64,000 nt of DNA from Phycisphaerales bacterium (GTDB lineage Bacteria > Planctomycetota > Phycisphaerae > Phycisphaerales > SM1A02), in NCBI GenBank assembly GCA_030748575.1, contig JASMLR010000010.1, forward strand, positions 1-64,000. The letters are read 5' to 3'. The position numbers and the translations under genes were made by a program. The number at the start of each line of letters is the position of its first letter. The first letter of the stretch is position 1. This document shows positions 37,931 through 46,625 of this stretch, in pieces. The notes under the pieces are model-generated. The model was not told the origin of the DNA and did not search any database. It was given only the letters and a program-made list of their open reading frames with translations.

Positions 37931-38116
37931 ATGGCCAGCAAGCGCGTATTTGCCAGAATGAACAAGGAACCGAAGTTCTCGACCCGCAAGCGAAACCGGT
38001 GTCTTCTCACCGGCCGCAGCCGCGGTGTCTACAGGAAGTTCGGCGTCAGCCGGATCATGCTCCGCCAGCTCGCGCTGGAGGGGAAGATTCCGGGAATGCG
38101 CAAGGCCAGTTGGTGA
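37931..38116 (+). CDS. rpsN: 30S ribosomal protein S14, short form lacking zinc-binding cysteines
   Basis: [50 protein letters not shown]. Confidence 0.95.
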   Translation: MASKRVFARMNKEPKFSTRKRNRCLLTGRSRGVYRKFGVSRIMLRQLALEGKIPGMRKASW

Positions 38117-38164
38117 GGAACGGTTTGGTGAGGTACAGGGCCCGCGGGCCTCTGGAGTGATTCA

Positions 38165-38563
38165 ATGTCGCAACAAGATCTGACAGCCGACATGTTGACC
38201 CGAATTCGAAACGCCGTGCGCAATCATGCGCCCGAGGTCATCTGTCTTGATAATCGTCTCAACCGGGGTGTTGCCCAGGTCCTCCAGGACGAGGGCTACA
38301 TCGATGGCTGGGACACCGAGCAGGTTGGTGCCCGGACGCATCTTCGGGTGCGTCTGAAGTACGGACCGCGTGGCGAAGACATCATCCGGGAGATTCGCAA
38401 GGTGTCCAAGCCCGGATGTCGTGTGTACGCGGGTGTCTCGGACATTCCGCGGCCAATGCAGGGCCTGGGGACGGCAATCGTCTCCACGAGCTCGGGTGTG
38501 ATGAGCGATCGACGCGCTCGCGTCGAGCGGGTTGGCGGCGAAGTTGTCGCCATCGTGAACTGA
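38165..38563 (+). CDS. rpsH: 30S ribosomal protein S8
   Basis: DMLTRIRNAVRNHAPEV; GLGTAIVSTSSGVMSDRRAR. Confidence 0.97.
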   Translation: MSQQDLTADMLTRIRNAVRNHAPEVICLDNRLNRGVAQVLQDEGYIDGWDTEQVGARTHLRVRLKYGPRGEDIIREIRKVSKPGCRVYAGVSDIPRPMQGLGTAIVSTSSGVMSDRRARVERVGGEVVAIVN

Positions 38564-38583
38564 GCGTGGTGAGGTAGGTACCA

Positions 38584-39144
38584 ATGTCCCGAATCGGCAA
38601 GAAACCAATCGAAGTACCTGGCGGCGTGAAGGTCGATGTGAAGGCGAGTGATCGTCGAATCGACATCAGCGGCCCGAAGGGCTCACTCGAGTACACATGG
38701 CACGACGACGTCGACGTGGCATGGGACGAGGAAGCCAAGGCGATCACGTGCTGTATTCGGGACGAGCGTGGGGGTGATCGATCCGCTCGCGCCCAGTGGG
38801 GCACGACCCGAAGCCGGATCCAGAACATGGTGACCGGCGTCGCGCAGGGCTACACGAAGGTGCTCAACATCGTCGGTGTCGGTTGGAATGCCAAGCCGAT
38901 GGGCAAGACGTTGCAACTGAATGTCGGCTACTGCCACCCGGTCGATCTGGCGCCTCCGGCAGGCGTCGAGTTTGCGGTCGATGGTGGTACCAAGATCACC
39001 ATTTCCGGGCCAGACAAGCACGCGGTCGGCCAGTTTGCGGCCAACGTACGCGATCAACGCCGCCCTGAGCCGTACAACGGCAAGGGCATCATCTATCAGG
39101 GCGAAACCATCATTCGCAAGCAGGGCAAGGTGTTCGGAGCCTGA
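38584..39144 (+). CDS. rplF: 50S ribosomal protein L6
   Basis: [54 protein letters not shown]. Confidence 0.97.
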   Translation: MSRIGKKPIEVPGGVKVDVKASDRRIDISGPKGSLEYTWHDDVDVAWDEEAKAITCCIRDERGGDRSARAQWGTTRSRIQNMVTGVAQGYTKVLNIVGVGWNAKPMGKTLQLNVGYCHPVDLAPPAGVEFAVDGGTKITISGPDKHAVGQFAANVRDQRRPEPYNGKGIIYQGETIIRKQGKVFGA

Positions 39145-39169
39145 TCCTTCCTACGAGGGAGCACACGTC

Positions 39170-39529
39170 ATGAAAAGAAACGTACAGCGAATCAAACGCC
39201 GAGTTCGCCGCAAGAAGGGCCTTCGCAGCCGCCTCATGGGCAGCCCGGATCGCCCTCGGCTGACGGTGTTCCGTAGCGCCAAGCACATCTACGCTCAGGT
39301 CATCGACGACCTCAGCGGCAAGACGCTGGCTGCAGCATCCACGACAGAGAAAGCGACCAGTGGAAGTGGGGGCAACATTGCTGCCGCGGCCGAGGTCGGT
39401 AAACGGATCGGAGAACGAGCGGCGGCGGCTGGCGTCAGCACGGTCGTGTTCGATCGAAACGGTTTCAAGTATCACGGTCGGGTCAAGGGCCTGGCCGACG
39501 GTGCCCGCGAGGGCGGGTTGAAGTTCTGA
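39170..39529 (+). CDS. rplR: 50S ribosomal protein L18
   Basis: [59 protein letters not shown]. Confidence 0.97.
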   Translation: MKRNVQRIKRRVRRKKGLRSRLMGSPDRPRLTVFRSAKHIYAQVIDDLSGKTLAAASTTEKATSGSGGNIAAAAEVGKRIGERAAAAGVSTVVFDRNGFKYHGRVKGLADGAREGGLKF

Positions 39530-39559
39530 GCCGGGTTCCCGGCAGGCAGGTACACGTCA

Positions 39560-40177
39560 ATGGCTGAATTTCTCGAAGGATCAGGTGGAATCGAGTCGAC
39601 CACGGTCGGCGTCTTCCGCACGGCGGCGACCGTCAAGGGTGGCCGGCGGTTCAGTTTCTCGTCTCTGGTGGTCGTGGGTGACCGCAACGGTCGCGTCGGT
39701 GCCGGATACGGCAAGGCGAACCAGGTGCCGCCCGCCATTGAGAAGGCGCAGAAGATCGCGAAGCGCAACATGCGTCCGTATCCCATGCAGGGTCGGACGA
39801 TTCCCCATCAGGTTGAGGGTCGCTTCGGTGCATGCAGCGTTCGGCTTGTGCCGGCCTCGCCCGGTACGGGTGTTATCGCCGGTGCTTCGGTCCGCGCCGT
39901 GCTTGAAATGTTCGGCCTGCAGGATTGCCTGACCAAGTCATTCGGGTCCAACAACCCCAAGAACCTGGTCAAGGCGGTCATCGACGGTCTGTCCAAGTTG
40001 CAGAGCAAGGAAGATGTCGAGCGGCTCCGGGGCGTCACGCTCGGGAACACCGCCGTTGAAGACATGATCGCTCGTGGCTCGGCGTTCGTTGCAACGCCAG
40101 CCGCTGAGGATGGCAGCGAAGATTCTGACGAGCAGAGTGCTCAGGACCAGGCACCCCAGGAGCGCCCCGCCGAGTGA
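39560..40177 (+). CDS. rpsE: 30S ribosomal protein S5 with acidic C-terminal tail
   Basis: RRFSFSSLVVVGDRNGRVGAGYGKANQVPPAIEKA; GTGVIAGASVRAVLEMFGLQDCLTKSFGSNNPKNLVKA. Confidence 0.97.
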   Translation: MAEFLEGSGGIESTTVGVFRTAATVKGGRRFSFSSLVVVGDRNGRVGAGYGKANQVPPAIEKAQKIAKRNMRPYPMQGRTIPHQVEGRFGACSVRLVPASPGTGVIAGASVRAVLEMFGLQDCLTKSFGSNNPKNLVKAVIDGLSKLQSKEDVERLRGVTLGNTAVEDMIARGSAFVATPAAEDGSEDSDEQSAQDQAPQERPAE

Positions 40178-40210
40178 TGCCCTTAGGGCACCTCGAGGAG
40201 ATCCAGTCCC

Positions 40211-40774
40211 ATGATGATCCATGAAATCACGTCCAAGGCCGGCAAGTACAAGAGCCGCAAGCGTATCGGGCGAGGGCCCGGCAGCGGTCATGGCAAAACG
40301 TCTGGCCGCGGTCATAAGGGCGCAGGCTCAAGAAGTGGCAACCGACGTCGGGCCTACTTTGAAGGTGGCCAGATGACCTGGGCTCGCCGCATGCCGAAGC
40401 GCGGCTTCACAAACGTCCAGTTCCGGACCGAGTATCACATTGTCAACCTCAAGACCATCTCCGAGCGATTCGCTGACGGCGATGCCGTGACGGCCGAGAC
40501 CTTGAAATCCAAGGGGCTCATTCGAGACACGAAGAAGCCGGTCAAGATTCTCGGTGAGGGCGAACTGTCCGTGAAGCTTGATGTGACGGCGAACAAGCTG
40601 TCCAAGTCAGCCGAGGCCAAGATCACCGCGGCCGGCGGCACGGTCACGGTGGTGGAACTCAAGAAGTGGACCCGCGACGCCTCCGCTCCCAAGAAGACCA
40701 AGGCCGCCAAGGCGGAAACGCCGGCAGCCCCCGCGAATGAACCAGCGTCCGACACGGATGGAACTGACGACTGA
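40211..40774 (+). CDS. rplO: 50S ribosomal protein L15
   Basis: KRIGRGPGSGHGKTSGRGHKGAGSRSG; FEGGQMTWARRMPKRGFTN. Confidence 0.97.
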   Translation: MMIHEITSKAGKYKSRKRIGRGPGSGHGKTSGRGHKGAGSRSGNRRRAYFEGGQMTWARRMPKRGFTNVQFRTEYHIVNLKTISERFADGDAVTAETLKSKGLIRDTKKPVKILGEGELSVKLDVTANKLSKSAEAKITAAGGTVTVVELKKWTRDASAPKKTKAAKAETPAAPANEPASDTDGTDD

Positions 40775-40814
40775 TCTCAACCGACGCTTTGCGTCACAGG
40801 AAAGTTGACCCGGC

Positions 40815-42227
40815 ATGCTCAACGCCGTTCTCAACATCTTCAGGATTCCCGAGCTTCGCAACCGTGTGCTCTTCACGCTTGCGATGATCGCGATCTATCG
40901 CATCGGGTTCTGGATTCCGCTCGTGGGTGTCGATCAGACGCAACTCGAGGAGCTTGCCCGCCAGTCGGCCACTGAGGCGACGGGCTTTGGGAAGCTGCTG
41001 GAGTACGTGTCCGTCTTCTCCGGCGGTTCGTTCAAGCAGTCGACGATCTTCGGTCTGGGCATCATGCCGTACATCACGGCATCGATCATCTTCCAACTCC
41101 TTCAGTCAGCGGTCCCGCGTTTGCAGGAGTTGAAGAAGGAAGGGGCCAGCGGTCAGCAGAAGATCACCGAGTGGACGCGGTACGCCACGATCGCAATGTG
41201 CGTGATTCAGGGCTTCATGTGGATGAAGTTCCTTCAGGGCCAAGGGTTGGTTCAGCCCCAGTTCAGAACGCAGACCGGCATTCTCGTCTTCTACTTCGGT
41301 GGACTGACGGCATTGACGGCGGGCAGCGTGTTCCTGATGTGGCTGGGTGAGCAGATCGACAAGTACGGCATCGGCAACGGTGTGTCGCTCATTCTGACCG
41401 CGGGCATCGTCTCGCAAATGCCGATGGCGATTGGATGGCTTGCCAACAATGTCGACTTCTCCCTTCAGAGTGGAGAGGGTGGCGTGGGCGTTCTCGGCAT
41501 ACTCTTCCTGATCATTGCCTTTGTCATCGTTGTCGCAGGGTCGATTCTGATCACCGTTGCGCAGCGACGCATACCGATCCAACAGGCCAGGCACACACGA
41601 GGACGGAGGACCTACGGCGGGCAGAAGCACTATCTGCCGTTGCGGGTCAACCACGCGGGCGTGATGCCGATCATTTTCGCCTCGTCACTCCTGATTTTCC
41701 CGTCGTCCTTCCTCGGCTATCTGGCGACGTCGGTGTCTCAGGACTCACCGGACTGGTGGCAGAGCATTGTGTTCTTCATGAACCGGAACTTCCAGTTCGG
41801 CGAGTATCCGTACATCGTTTGTGAAATCATCCTGATCTACTTCTTCAGCTACTTCTGGACCACCGTGGTGTTCAGCCCGGACGACATGGCCCAGCAGTTG
41901 CGAGAGAACGGCAGCTTCATTCCGGGCCTGCGGCCCGGTCCGCGGACTGCCGAGTACCTCGAGACCGTGGTCGAGCGAATCACCTACGTCGGCGCCGGCT
42001 TCCTGGCGATCATCGCCGTGATCCCGTCGATGGTTGCTCGGTACATGGATATTCCGTTCTTCGTGTCGAGCTTCCTGGGCGGAACCGGGTTGCTCATTGT
42101 CGTGAGCGTGGGGCTGGACCTCATTCAGAGGATTGAGGCCAATCTTCTCATGCGCAACTACGCAGGATTCATCACGGGCGCAGATGCGTCCAGAAGAGGG
42201 GGCGGATCGTCGCCCTCGGGTTCATAG
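40815..42227 (+). CDS. secY: Protein translocase subunit SecY
   Basis: IPELRNRVLFTLAMIAIYRIGFWIPLVGVD; GIMPYITASIIFQLL; LRVNHAGVMPIIFASSLL. Confidence 0.98.
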   Translation: MLNAVLNIFRIPELRNRVLFTLAMIAIYRIGFWIPLVGVDQTQLEELARQSATEATGFGKLLEYVSVFSGGSFKQSTIFGLGIMPYITASIIFQLLQSAVPRLQELKKEGASGQQKITEWTRYATIAMCVIQGFMWMKFLQGQGLVQPQFRTQTGILVFYFGGLTALTAGSVFLMWLGEQIDKYGIGNGVSLILTAGIVSQMPMAIGWLANNVDFSLQSGEGGVGVLGILFLIIAFVIVVAGSILITVAQRRIPIQQARHTRGRRTYGGQKHYLPLRVNHAGVMPIIFASSLLIFPSSFLGYLATSVSQDSPDWWQSIVFFMNRNFQFGEYPYIVCEIILIYFFSYFWTTVVFSPDDMAQQLRENGSFIPGLRPGPRTAEYLETVVERITYVGAGFLAIIAVIPSMVARYMDIPFFVSSFLGGTGLLIVVSVGLDLIQRIEANLLMRNYAGFITGADASRRGGGSSPSGS

Positions 42228-42248
42228 GAGGTCCGCAGGGACGCACGT

Positions 42249-42464
42249 ATGGCCAAGGAGGAAAAGATCGTCCTCGACGCCGTCGTCACCGAGGCGCTGC
42301 CCGACACCAGGTTCATGGTTGAACTTGAGAACGGCCAGAAGATCCTCGCGTACATCAGCGGTCGAATGCGGAAGTTCTACATCCGCATTCTTCCCGGAGA
42401 CACCGTCAAGGTCGAGATCAGTCCGTACGACATGACCAAGGGCCGCATCGTCTATCGCCAGTAG
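42249..42464 (+). CDS. infA: Translation initiation factor IF-1
   Basis: [71 protein letters not shown]. Confidence 0.98.
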   Translation: MAKEEKIVLDAVVTEALPDTRFMVELENGQKILAYISGRMRKFYIRILPGDTVKVEISPYDMTKGRIVYRQ

Positions 42465-42482
42465 GACCTGGAGCAGAGCATC

Positions 42483-42599
42483 ATGAAAGTCAAAAGCAGC
42501 ATCAAGAGGCGTACGCAGGATTGTCAGATCGTGATCCGAAAGGGTCGGCGGTACGTCATCAACAAGAAGAACCCCCGCCTTAAGCAGCGGCAGGGCTGA
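42483..42599 (+). CDS. rpmJ: 50S ribosomal protein L36, form lacking most zinc-ligand cysteines (not in ORF track)
   Basis: [38 protein letters not shown], between infA and rpsM. Confidence 0.95.
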   Translation: MKVKSSIKRRTQDCQIVIRKGRRYVINKKNPRLKQRQG

Positions 42600-42621
42600 A
42601 CGAGTTCACGGAGCGAGACAC

Positions 42622-42999
42622 ATGCCACGTATTGCAGGCATCGATATTCCAGAGAAGAAGAAGGTTCGGTACGCCCTCCGGTACATCCACGGAATCGGCC
42701 CGAGGTTCGCGGACGACATCCTCGAGCAGGCCGGCGTGAATCCCGACACACGTGCCGCGGACCTGACCGAAGCCGAAGTGGTTGCGATCGCAGGACTCGT
42801 TGACGACAACTACATCGTCGAGGGTGCGCTCCGCCGCCAGGTGGCTCAGAACATTCAGCGGTTGCGGGATATTCGCAGCTACAGAGGTGACCGGCACCGC
42901 CGCGGACTTCCCGTTCGAGGGCAGCGGACCAAGTGCAACGCGCGAACTCGCAAGGGCAAGAAGCGGACGGTCGCAGGCAAGAAGGGCGTCAAGGCCTGA
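42622..42999 (+). CDS. rpsM: 30S ribosomal protein S13
   Basis: [58 protein letters not shown]. Confidence 0.98.
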   Translation: MPRIAGIDIPEKKKVRYALRYIHGIGPRFADDILEQAGVNPDTRAADLTEAEVVAIAGLVDDNYIVEGALRRQVAQNIQRLRDIRSYRGDRHRRGLPVRGQRTKCNARTRKGKKRTVAGKKGVKA

Positions 43000-43053
43000 C
43001 CTTGAGTTGAGACGAAAGAGGATCTGTCCGGCTACCGCCCGGAGAAAGCACCC

Positions 43054-43425
43054 ATGGCAAAGAAGAAAGTCAGAAAGAACATCGGCAAGGCGATCGTCCA
43101 TGTGACGGCCTCCTTCAACAACACGATCATCACGTTCACGGATCTCAGCGGCGAAACGCTCTGTTGGGATTCGGCCGGGACGGTCGGGTTCAAGGGCGCC
43201 CGCAAGGCCACACCGTTCGCAGCGACACGCGCGGCGGAGCGGTCTGCCTCCAAGGCAAAGCGTATGGGTGTCCGTGAGGTGGAAGTCCGCGTCAAGGGGC
43301 CGGGTGGCGGGCGTGAGTCCGCGATCACCGGCCTCGACCACGCCGGTCTCACCGTGACCGCCGTCGAGGATCACACGCCGATTCCGCACAATGGATGTCG
43401 GCCAAGAAAGCAACGCCGCTGCTGA
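43054..43425 (+). CDS. rpsK: 30S ribosomal protein S11
   Basis: [39 protein letters not shown]. Confidence 0.98.
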   Translation: MAKKKVRKNIGKAIVHVTASFNNTIITFTDLSGETLCWDSAGTVGFKGARKATPFAATRAAERSASKAKRMGVREVEVRVKGPGGGRESAITGLDHAGLTVTAVEDHTPIPHNGCRPRKQRRC

Positions 43426-43567
43426 GCGGCTGGATCGAGCCGGCCCCACGTAGGGGCCACCCGGCTCGGGCGCAGAAGGGGATCGTCTCCATGCAGTGGA
43501 GAGACGGTCTACCGAGAACCCCGAATCGGTTTCCATCAGGAAGTACCACTGCGATCTGGAGTGTCCC
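43426..43567 (+). promoter_or_regulatory. 142-nt structured spacer upstream of rpoA, candidate cis-regulatory RNA
   Basis: Nested AGCCGG..CCGGCT around GGCCCC-ACGTA-GGGGCC (43438-43466); second helix CGTCTC...GAGACG. Confidence 0.4.
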
Positions 43568-44593
43568 ATGCACGTTCGATGGAGAGGTCTGGAACTGCCC
43601 GCCAAGGTCGATGTCGACCCGGCTTCACGTACTGACTCGTTTGCTCGCTTTACCGTCGAGCCGCTTGAGCGCGGCTTCGGGACGACGATTGGCAACAGCC
43701 TGCGTCGCATTCTGCTGAGCAGCATTGAGGGCGCCGCCATCACGACCGTCTCGGTCGGTGGGGTGGAGCATGAGTTCACCACGATTTCGGGCATGAAGGA
43801 AGACGTCACCGACCTCCTGCTGAACCTCAAGGGCATGGTGGTCGCAGTCGACAGTGACGAGGACGGGCCTCGCACCATGAAGCTTCACGCCAGCGGCCCG
43901 GGATCGGTCACTGCTGATCTCATTGAAGCCGATCCGGCCATCCGCATTCTGAACCCGGAGCACCTGATCGCCACGCTGACCGACGCGGTTGATCTCGACA
44001 TCACGATGTCCGTCAGCCGGGGCCGGGGCTACTCGCCGGCGACCGACCGCCACGTGCGAAGCGCCGACGAGCAGGTCATCGGCGAGATTCAGGTCGATGC
44101 CATTTACAGCCCGGTCCTGCGAGTTCGTTTCCGTGTCGAGGACACACGCGTCGGCCAGAAGACGAACTTCGACCGGCTGGTTCTCGACGTGTGGACCGAT
44201 GGAACGGTCACGCCGGAGATGGCGCTGACCGAGGCAGCCAAGATCCTGCGGAAGCACCTCAATCCGTTCGTTCAGGTCGAAGAGCCCGGCGACGTGCGGA
44301 TTTCCGAGCATGCAGCGGCTGCCGCAGCCGTCGATGACGACCTGATCAAGAAGCTGAACATGACTGCGGCGGATTTGGATTTGACCGTTCGCTCAAACAA
44401 CTGCCTGGAGTCGGCACAGATCGCAACCGTTGCAGACCTTGTGACGCGAAGCGAAGCCGAACTGCTCGCGCTGCGGTCCTTTGGAAAGACGTCGCTTCGC
44501 GAGGTCGTCAAGAAACTGGAAGATATGGGTCTGACGCTCGGAATGCGTCTGCCCGAGGGCTATGAGGCCCCGGAGTCGGCCTACACCGGCTGA
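43568..44593 (+). CDS. rpoA: DNA-directed RNA polymerase subunit alpha
   Basis: FTVEPLERGFGTTIGNSLRRILLSSIEGAAITTVSVGGVEHEF; C-terminal domain LALRSFGKTSLREVVKKLEDMGLTLGM. Confidence 0.98.
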   Translation: MHVRWRGLELPAKVDVDPASRTDSFARFTVEPLERGFGTTIGNSLRRILLSSIEGAAITTVSVGGVEHEFTTISGMKEDVTDLLLNLKGMVVAVDSDEDGPRTMKLHASGPGSVTADLIEADPAIRILNPEHLIATLTDAVDLDITMSVSRGRGYSPATDRHVRSADEQVIGEIQVDAIYSPVLRVRFRVEDTRVGQKTNFDRLVLDVWTDGTVTPEMALTEAAKILRKHLNPFVQVEEPGDVRISEHAAAAAAVDDDLIKKLNMTAADLDLTVRSNNCLESAQIATVADLVTRSEAELLALRSFGKTSLREVVKKLEDMGLTLGMRLPEGYEAPESAYTG

Positions 44594-44650
44594 GCGAATA
44601 CAGACACCCGAACCCTGCCGTGAGGCAAGGTGACGGTGAGGAGATGAGTC

Positions 44651-45403
44651 ATGCGGAATCGCATCCAAGGCAAGCAACTCAGTCGCGATAGTGAACATCG
44701 CCGCGCCATGTTGCGCAATCTGGCCGCCGGGCTCTTTGAGCACGGCCAGGTTGAGACGACGATGCCCAAGGCAAAGGCAGTCCAGCCTTTCATCGAGAAG
44801 ATCATCACGGCTGCCAAGAAGGGCGGTCTCAATGCCAGACGGCAGATTGAGGCAAGGCTGAACGATCGGAAGATCCACGCCTGGGTCGCCGACCCGAACG
44901 TACCGGACTCCCGCAAGGAGAACGCCTGGTTCGACCTTCCGGACGCGTCGGACATTGAGTTCAACCGGTATGGCGAACTGCGCAAGGCGCCCCGCCTGGT
45001 GCAGCACATCATGACGGCAGTGGCAGACCGCTTCCGCGACCGTGACGGCGGCTACACCCGCATTGTGCGGACGGGCCGCCACCGGCTCGGTGACGGTGGC
45101 GACATCGTCGTGTTGCAACTCGTCGGCGAAGAAGAGGGTGCCCAGATTGGTGGAGGCACCTCGACGCGGCGAAAGCAGGCAGATCGCCGGACGGCGTTTG
45201 CGGCCTCGCTCCGCAAGGACCAGCCGGCGGAGGGCGAAGCAGACGAGCCCATCGAGGCGGAGGCCGAAGTCGCCGCCGACGAGGGCGTCCAGGAAGCCGC
45301 CGCCGATGCGCCCGAGACTGGCGTCGATACCGCGGCCGAGTCCAGCGAAGCGACCACTGACGACGCCGAGAAGACCGAGGGCGGCGAGGCGTCCGAAGGC
45401 TGA
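44651..45403 (+). CDS. rplQ: 50S ribosomal protein L17 with long acidic C-terminal extension
   Basis: MRNRIQGKQLSRDSEHRRAMLRNLAAGLFEHGQVETTMPKAKAVQPFIEKIITAAKKG; Ala/Glu-rich tail. Confidence 0.96.
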   Translation: MRNRIQGKQLSRDSEHRRAMLRNLAAGLFEHGQVETTMPKAKAVQPFIEKIITAAKKGGLNARRQIEARLNDRKIHAWVADPNVPDSRKENAWFDLPDASDIEFNRYGELRKAPRLVQHIMTAVADRFRDRDGGYTRIVRTGRHRLGDGGDIVVLQLVGEEEGAQIGGGTSTRRKQADRRTAFAASLRKDQPAEGEADEPIEAEAEVAADEGVQEAAADAPETGVDTAAESSEATTDDAEKTEGGEASEG

Positions 45404-45440
45404 AGCGCTTCGAGCCCCCCCCGAGCATTGTTGACTTCTG

Positions 45441-45470
45441 CGCGCCCGCTCCCTCCCCGGGGCGGGCGTG
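45441..45470 (+). terminator. Hairpin terminator after rplQ
   Basis: CGCCCGC ... GCGGGCG stem about 40 nt after the stop; weak T tract. Confidence 0.5.
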
Positions 45471-45517
45471 CTGCATTCTTGAGCGGGATCGGCCCGGGCC
45501 ACCCTGCGGCGGCGGCG

Positions 45518-46372
45518 TCAGCCCTCGGTCCAGCGTGCCCGCATCGTGGCGACTTCATCTGGCGAGAAGAAGTGCCGGGTGACCGGCGCGTTGTAGAGCC
45601 GGTCCAGCAGGCTGCGGGGGATGGTCAGGTGCTGCTTGAACGCCCGGTATTGGCTGGCGTACTTCTTGGTGCTGCCAACGTTGCTCCGGGGGAGGGGCGG
45701 CATGTCCACGCCAAGAAAGGTGGAGAGCGCCTCCTGTTTGCCTTCGTCCGGGAGATCCGTCCGCATGATGAGCAGGGACCAGTGATCCGAGGGAATGATC
45801 GTCCACCGTCGAGCCGTGTCAAAGGGTGAAGCGAAGACGTCGATGCCCGTGGTGTCTTCGATCTCGGTCTGAAACCAGGTGAGCGGTTCGTCGTGCTCAA
45901 ACACCCGGTGAAAGCCGTCAATCAGGTTCTCGGCGGAGACCCGCTCGTGGGCGGCTCGCATGCCCCAGATGTCATCCAGGTGCTGGAAGTACGACGAGAC
46001 ATTCCGCGCAAGCGGGTCGCGGACCATCGTGACCACCCTGGAAGCCAGTCGCGGCTCGACAATCCGGTCATAGAGCATGGCCCCGAAGTGGTGCCGGTCC
46101 CCATAGCGGTTCGACTTCCGTCGCGATTCGTCGATGATGCCTGCCTTGTGCTGCAGGTTTCGCCGAGTCCACCAGTGCGACTGGAACACGCGAATCCCCT
46201 CCATCGCCTCCAGGGCGTCGCGAACGGAACTGGAGCCCACCTTTCCCATCTGATGGAGCAGCACGAGTTCGTCACGGCTGGCGACGGCCCGGTCAAGGAT
46301 GCGTTGGTCACGGATCCTGTGCCGCCAGGCTCGGATGCGTCGTCGGAGTGGTTTCTTGATCGTCTTCTGCAC
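45518..46372 (-). CDS. Putative sulfotransferase/capsular polysaccharide synthesis-like protein
   Basis: LVLLHQMGKVGSSSVRDALEAM (PAPS-loop-like); VVTMVRDPLARNVSSYFQ. ORF runs to 46744 through tandem repeats, so GTG near 46372 is the more likely start. Confidence 0.72.
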   Translation of the reverse strand: MQKTIKKPLRRRIRAWRHRIRDQRILDRAVASRDELVLLHQMGKVGSSSVRDALEAMEGIRVFQSHWWTRRNLQHKAGIIDESRRKSNRYGDRHHFGAMLYDRIVEPRLASRVVTMVRDPLARNVSSYFQHLDDIWGMRAAHERVSAENLIDGFHRVFEHDEPLTWFQTEIEDTTGIDVFASPFDTARRWTIIPSDHWSLLIMRTDLPDEGKQEALSTFLGVDMPPLPRSNVGSTKKYASQYRAFKQHLTIPRSLLDRLYNAPVTRHFFSPDEVATMRARWTEG

Positions 46373-46490
46373 GTGTGGTTGGCTCCGGGCTGCGCGACGA
46401 TATCTGATCGTGGGCGGCGCCGCCCGAGACGGGAGAAGGGGGGCTCCGCCTGAGCATCCCGCGGGGTTTGGCGGCCCCACGGATCGGCAG

Positions 46491-46608
46491 GGCACAGGCC
46501 CGCCGGCCCGTCCCAAGTAAGGCACAGGCCCGCCGGCCCGTCCCAAGTAAGGCACAGGCCCGCCGGCCCGTCCCAAGTAAGGCACAGGCCCGCCGGCCCG
46601 TCCCAAGT
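46491..46608. repeat. Tandem array, about 3.9 copies of a 30-bp unit GGCACAGGCCCGCCGGCCCGTCCCAAGTAA
   Basis: Identical units at 46491, 46521, 46551 and a 28-nt copy at 46581. Confidence 0.97.
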
Positions 46609-46625
46609 TCCGTATCCTGCCTCCC

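Noticed and set aside
46491-46608. CRISPR array
   Set aside because: The 30-bp repeats are directly adjacent without spacers and no cas genes are present.
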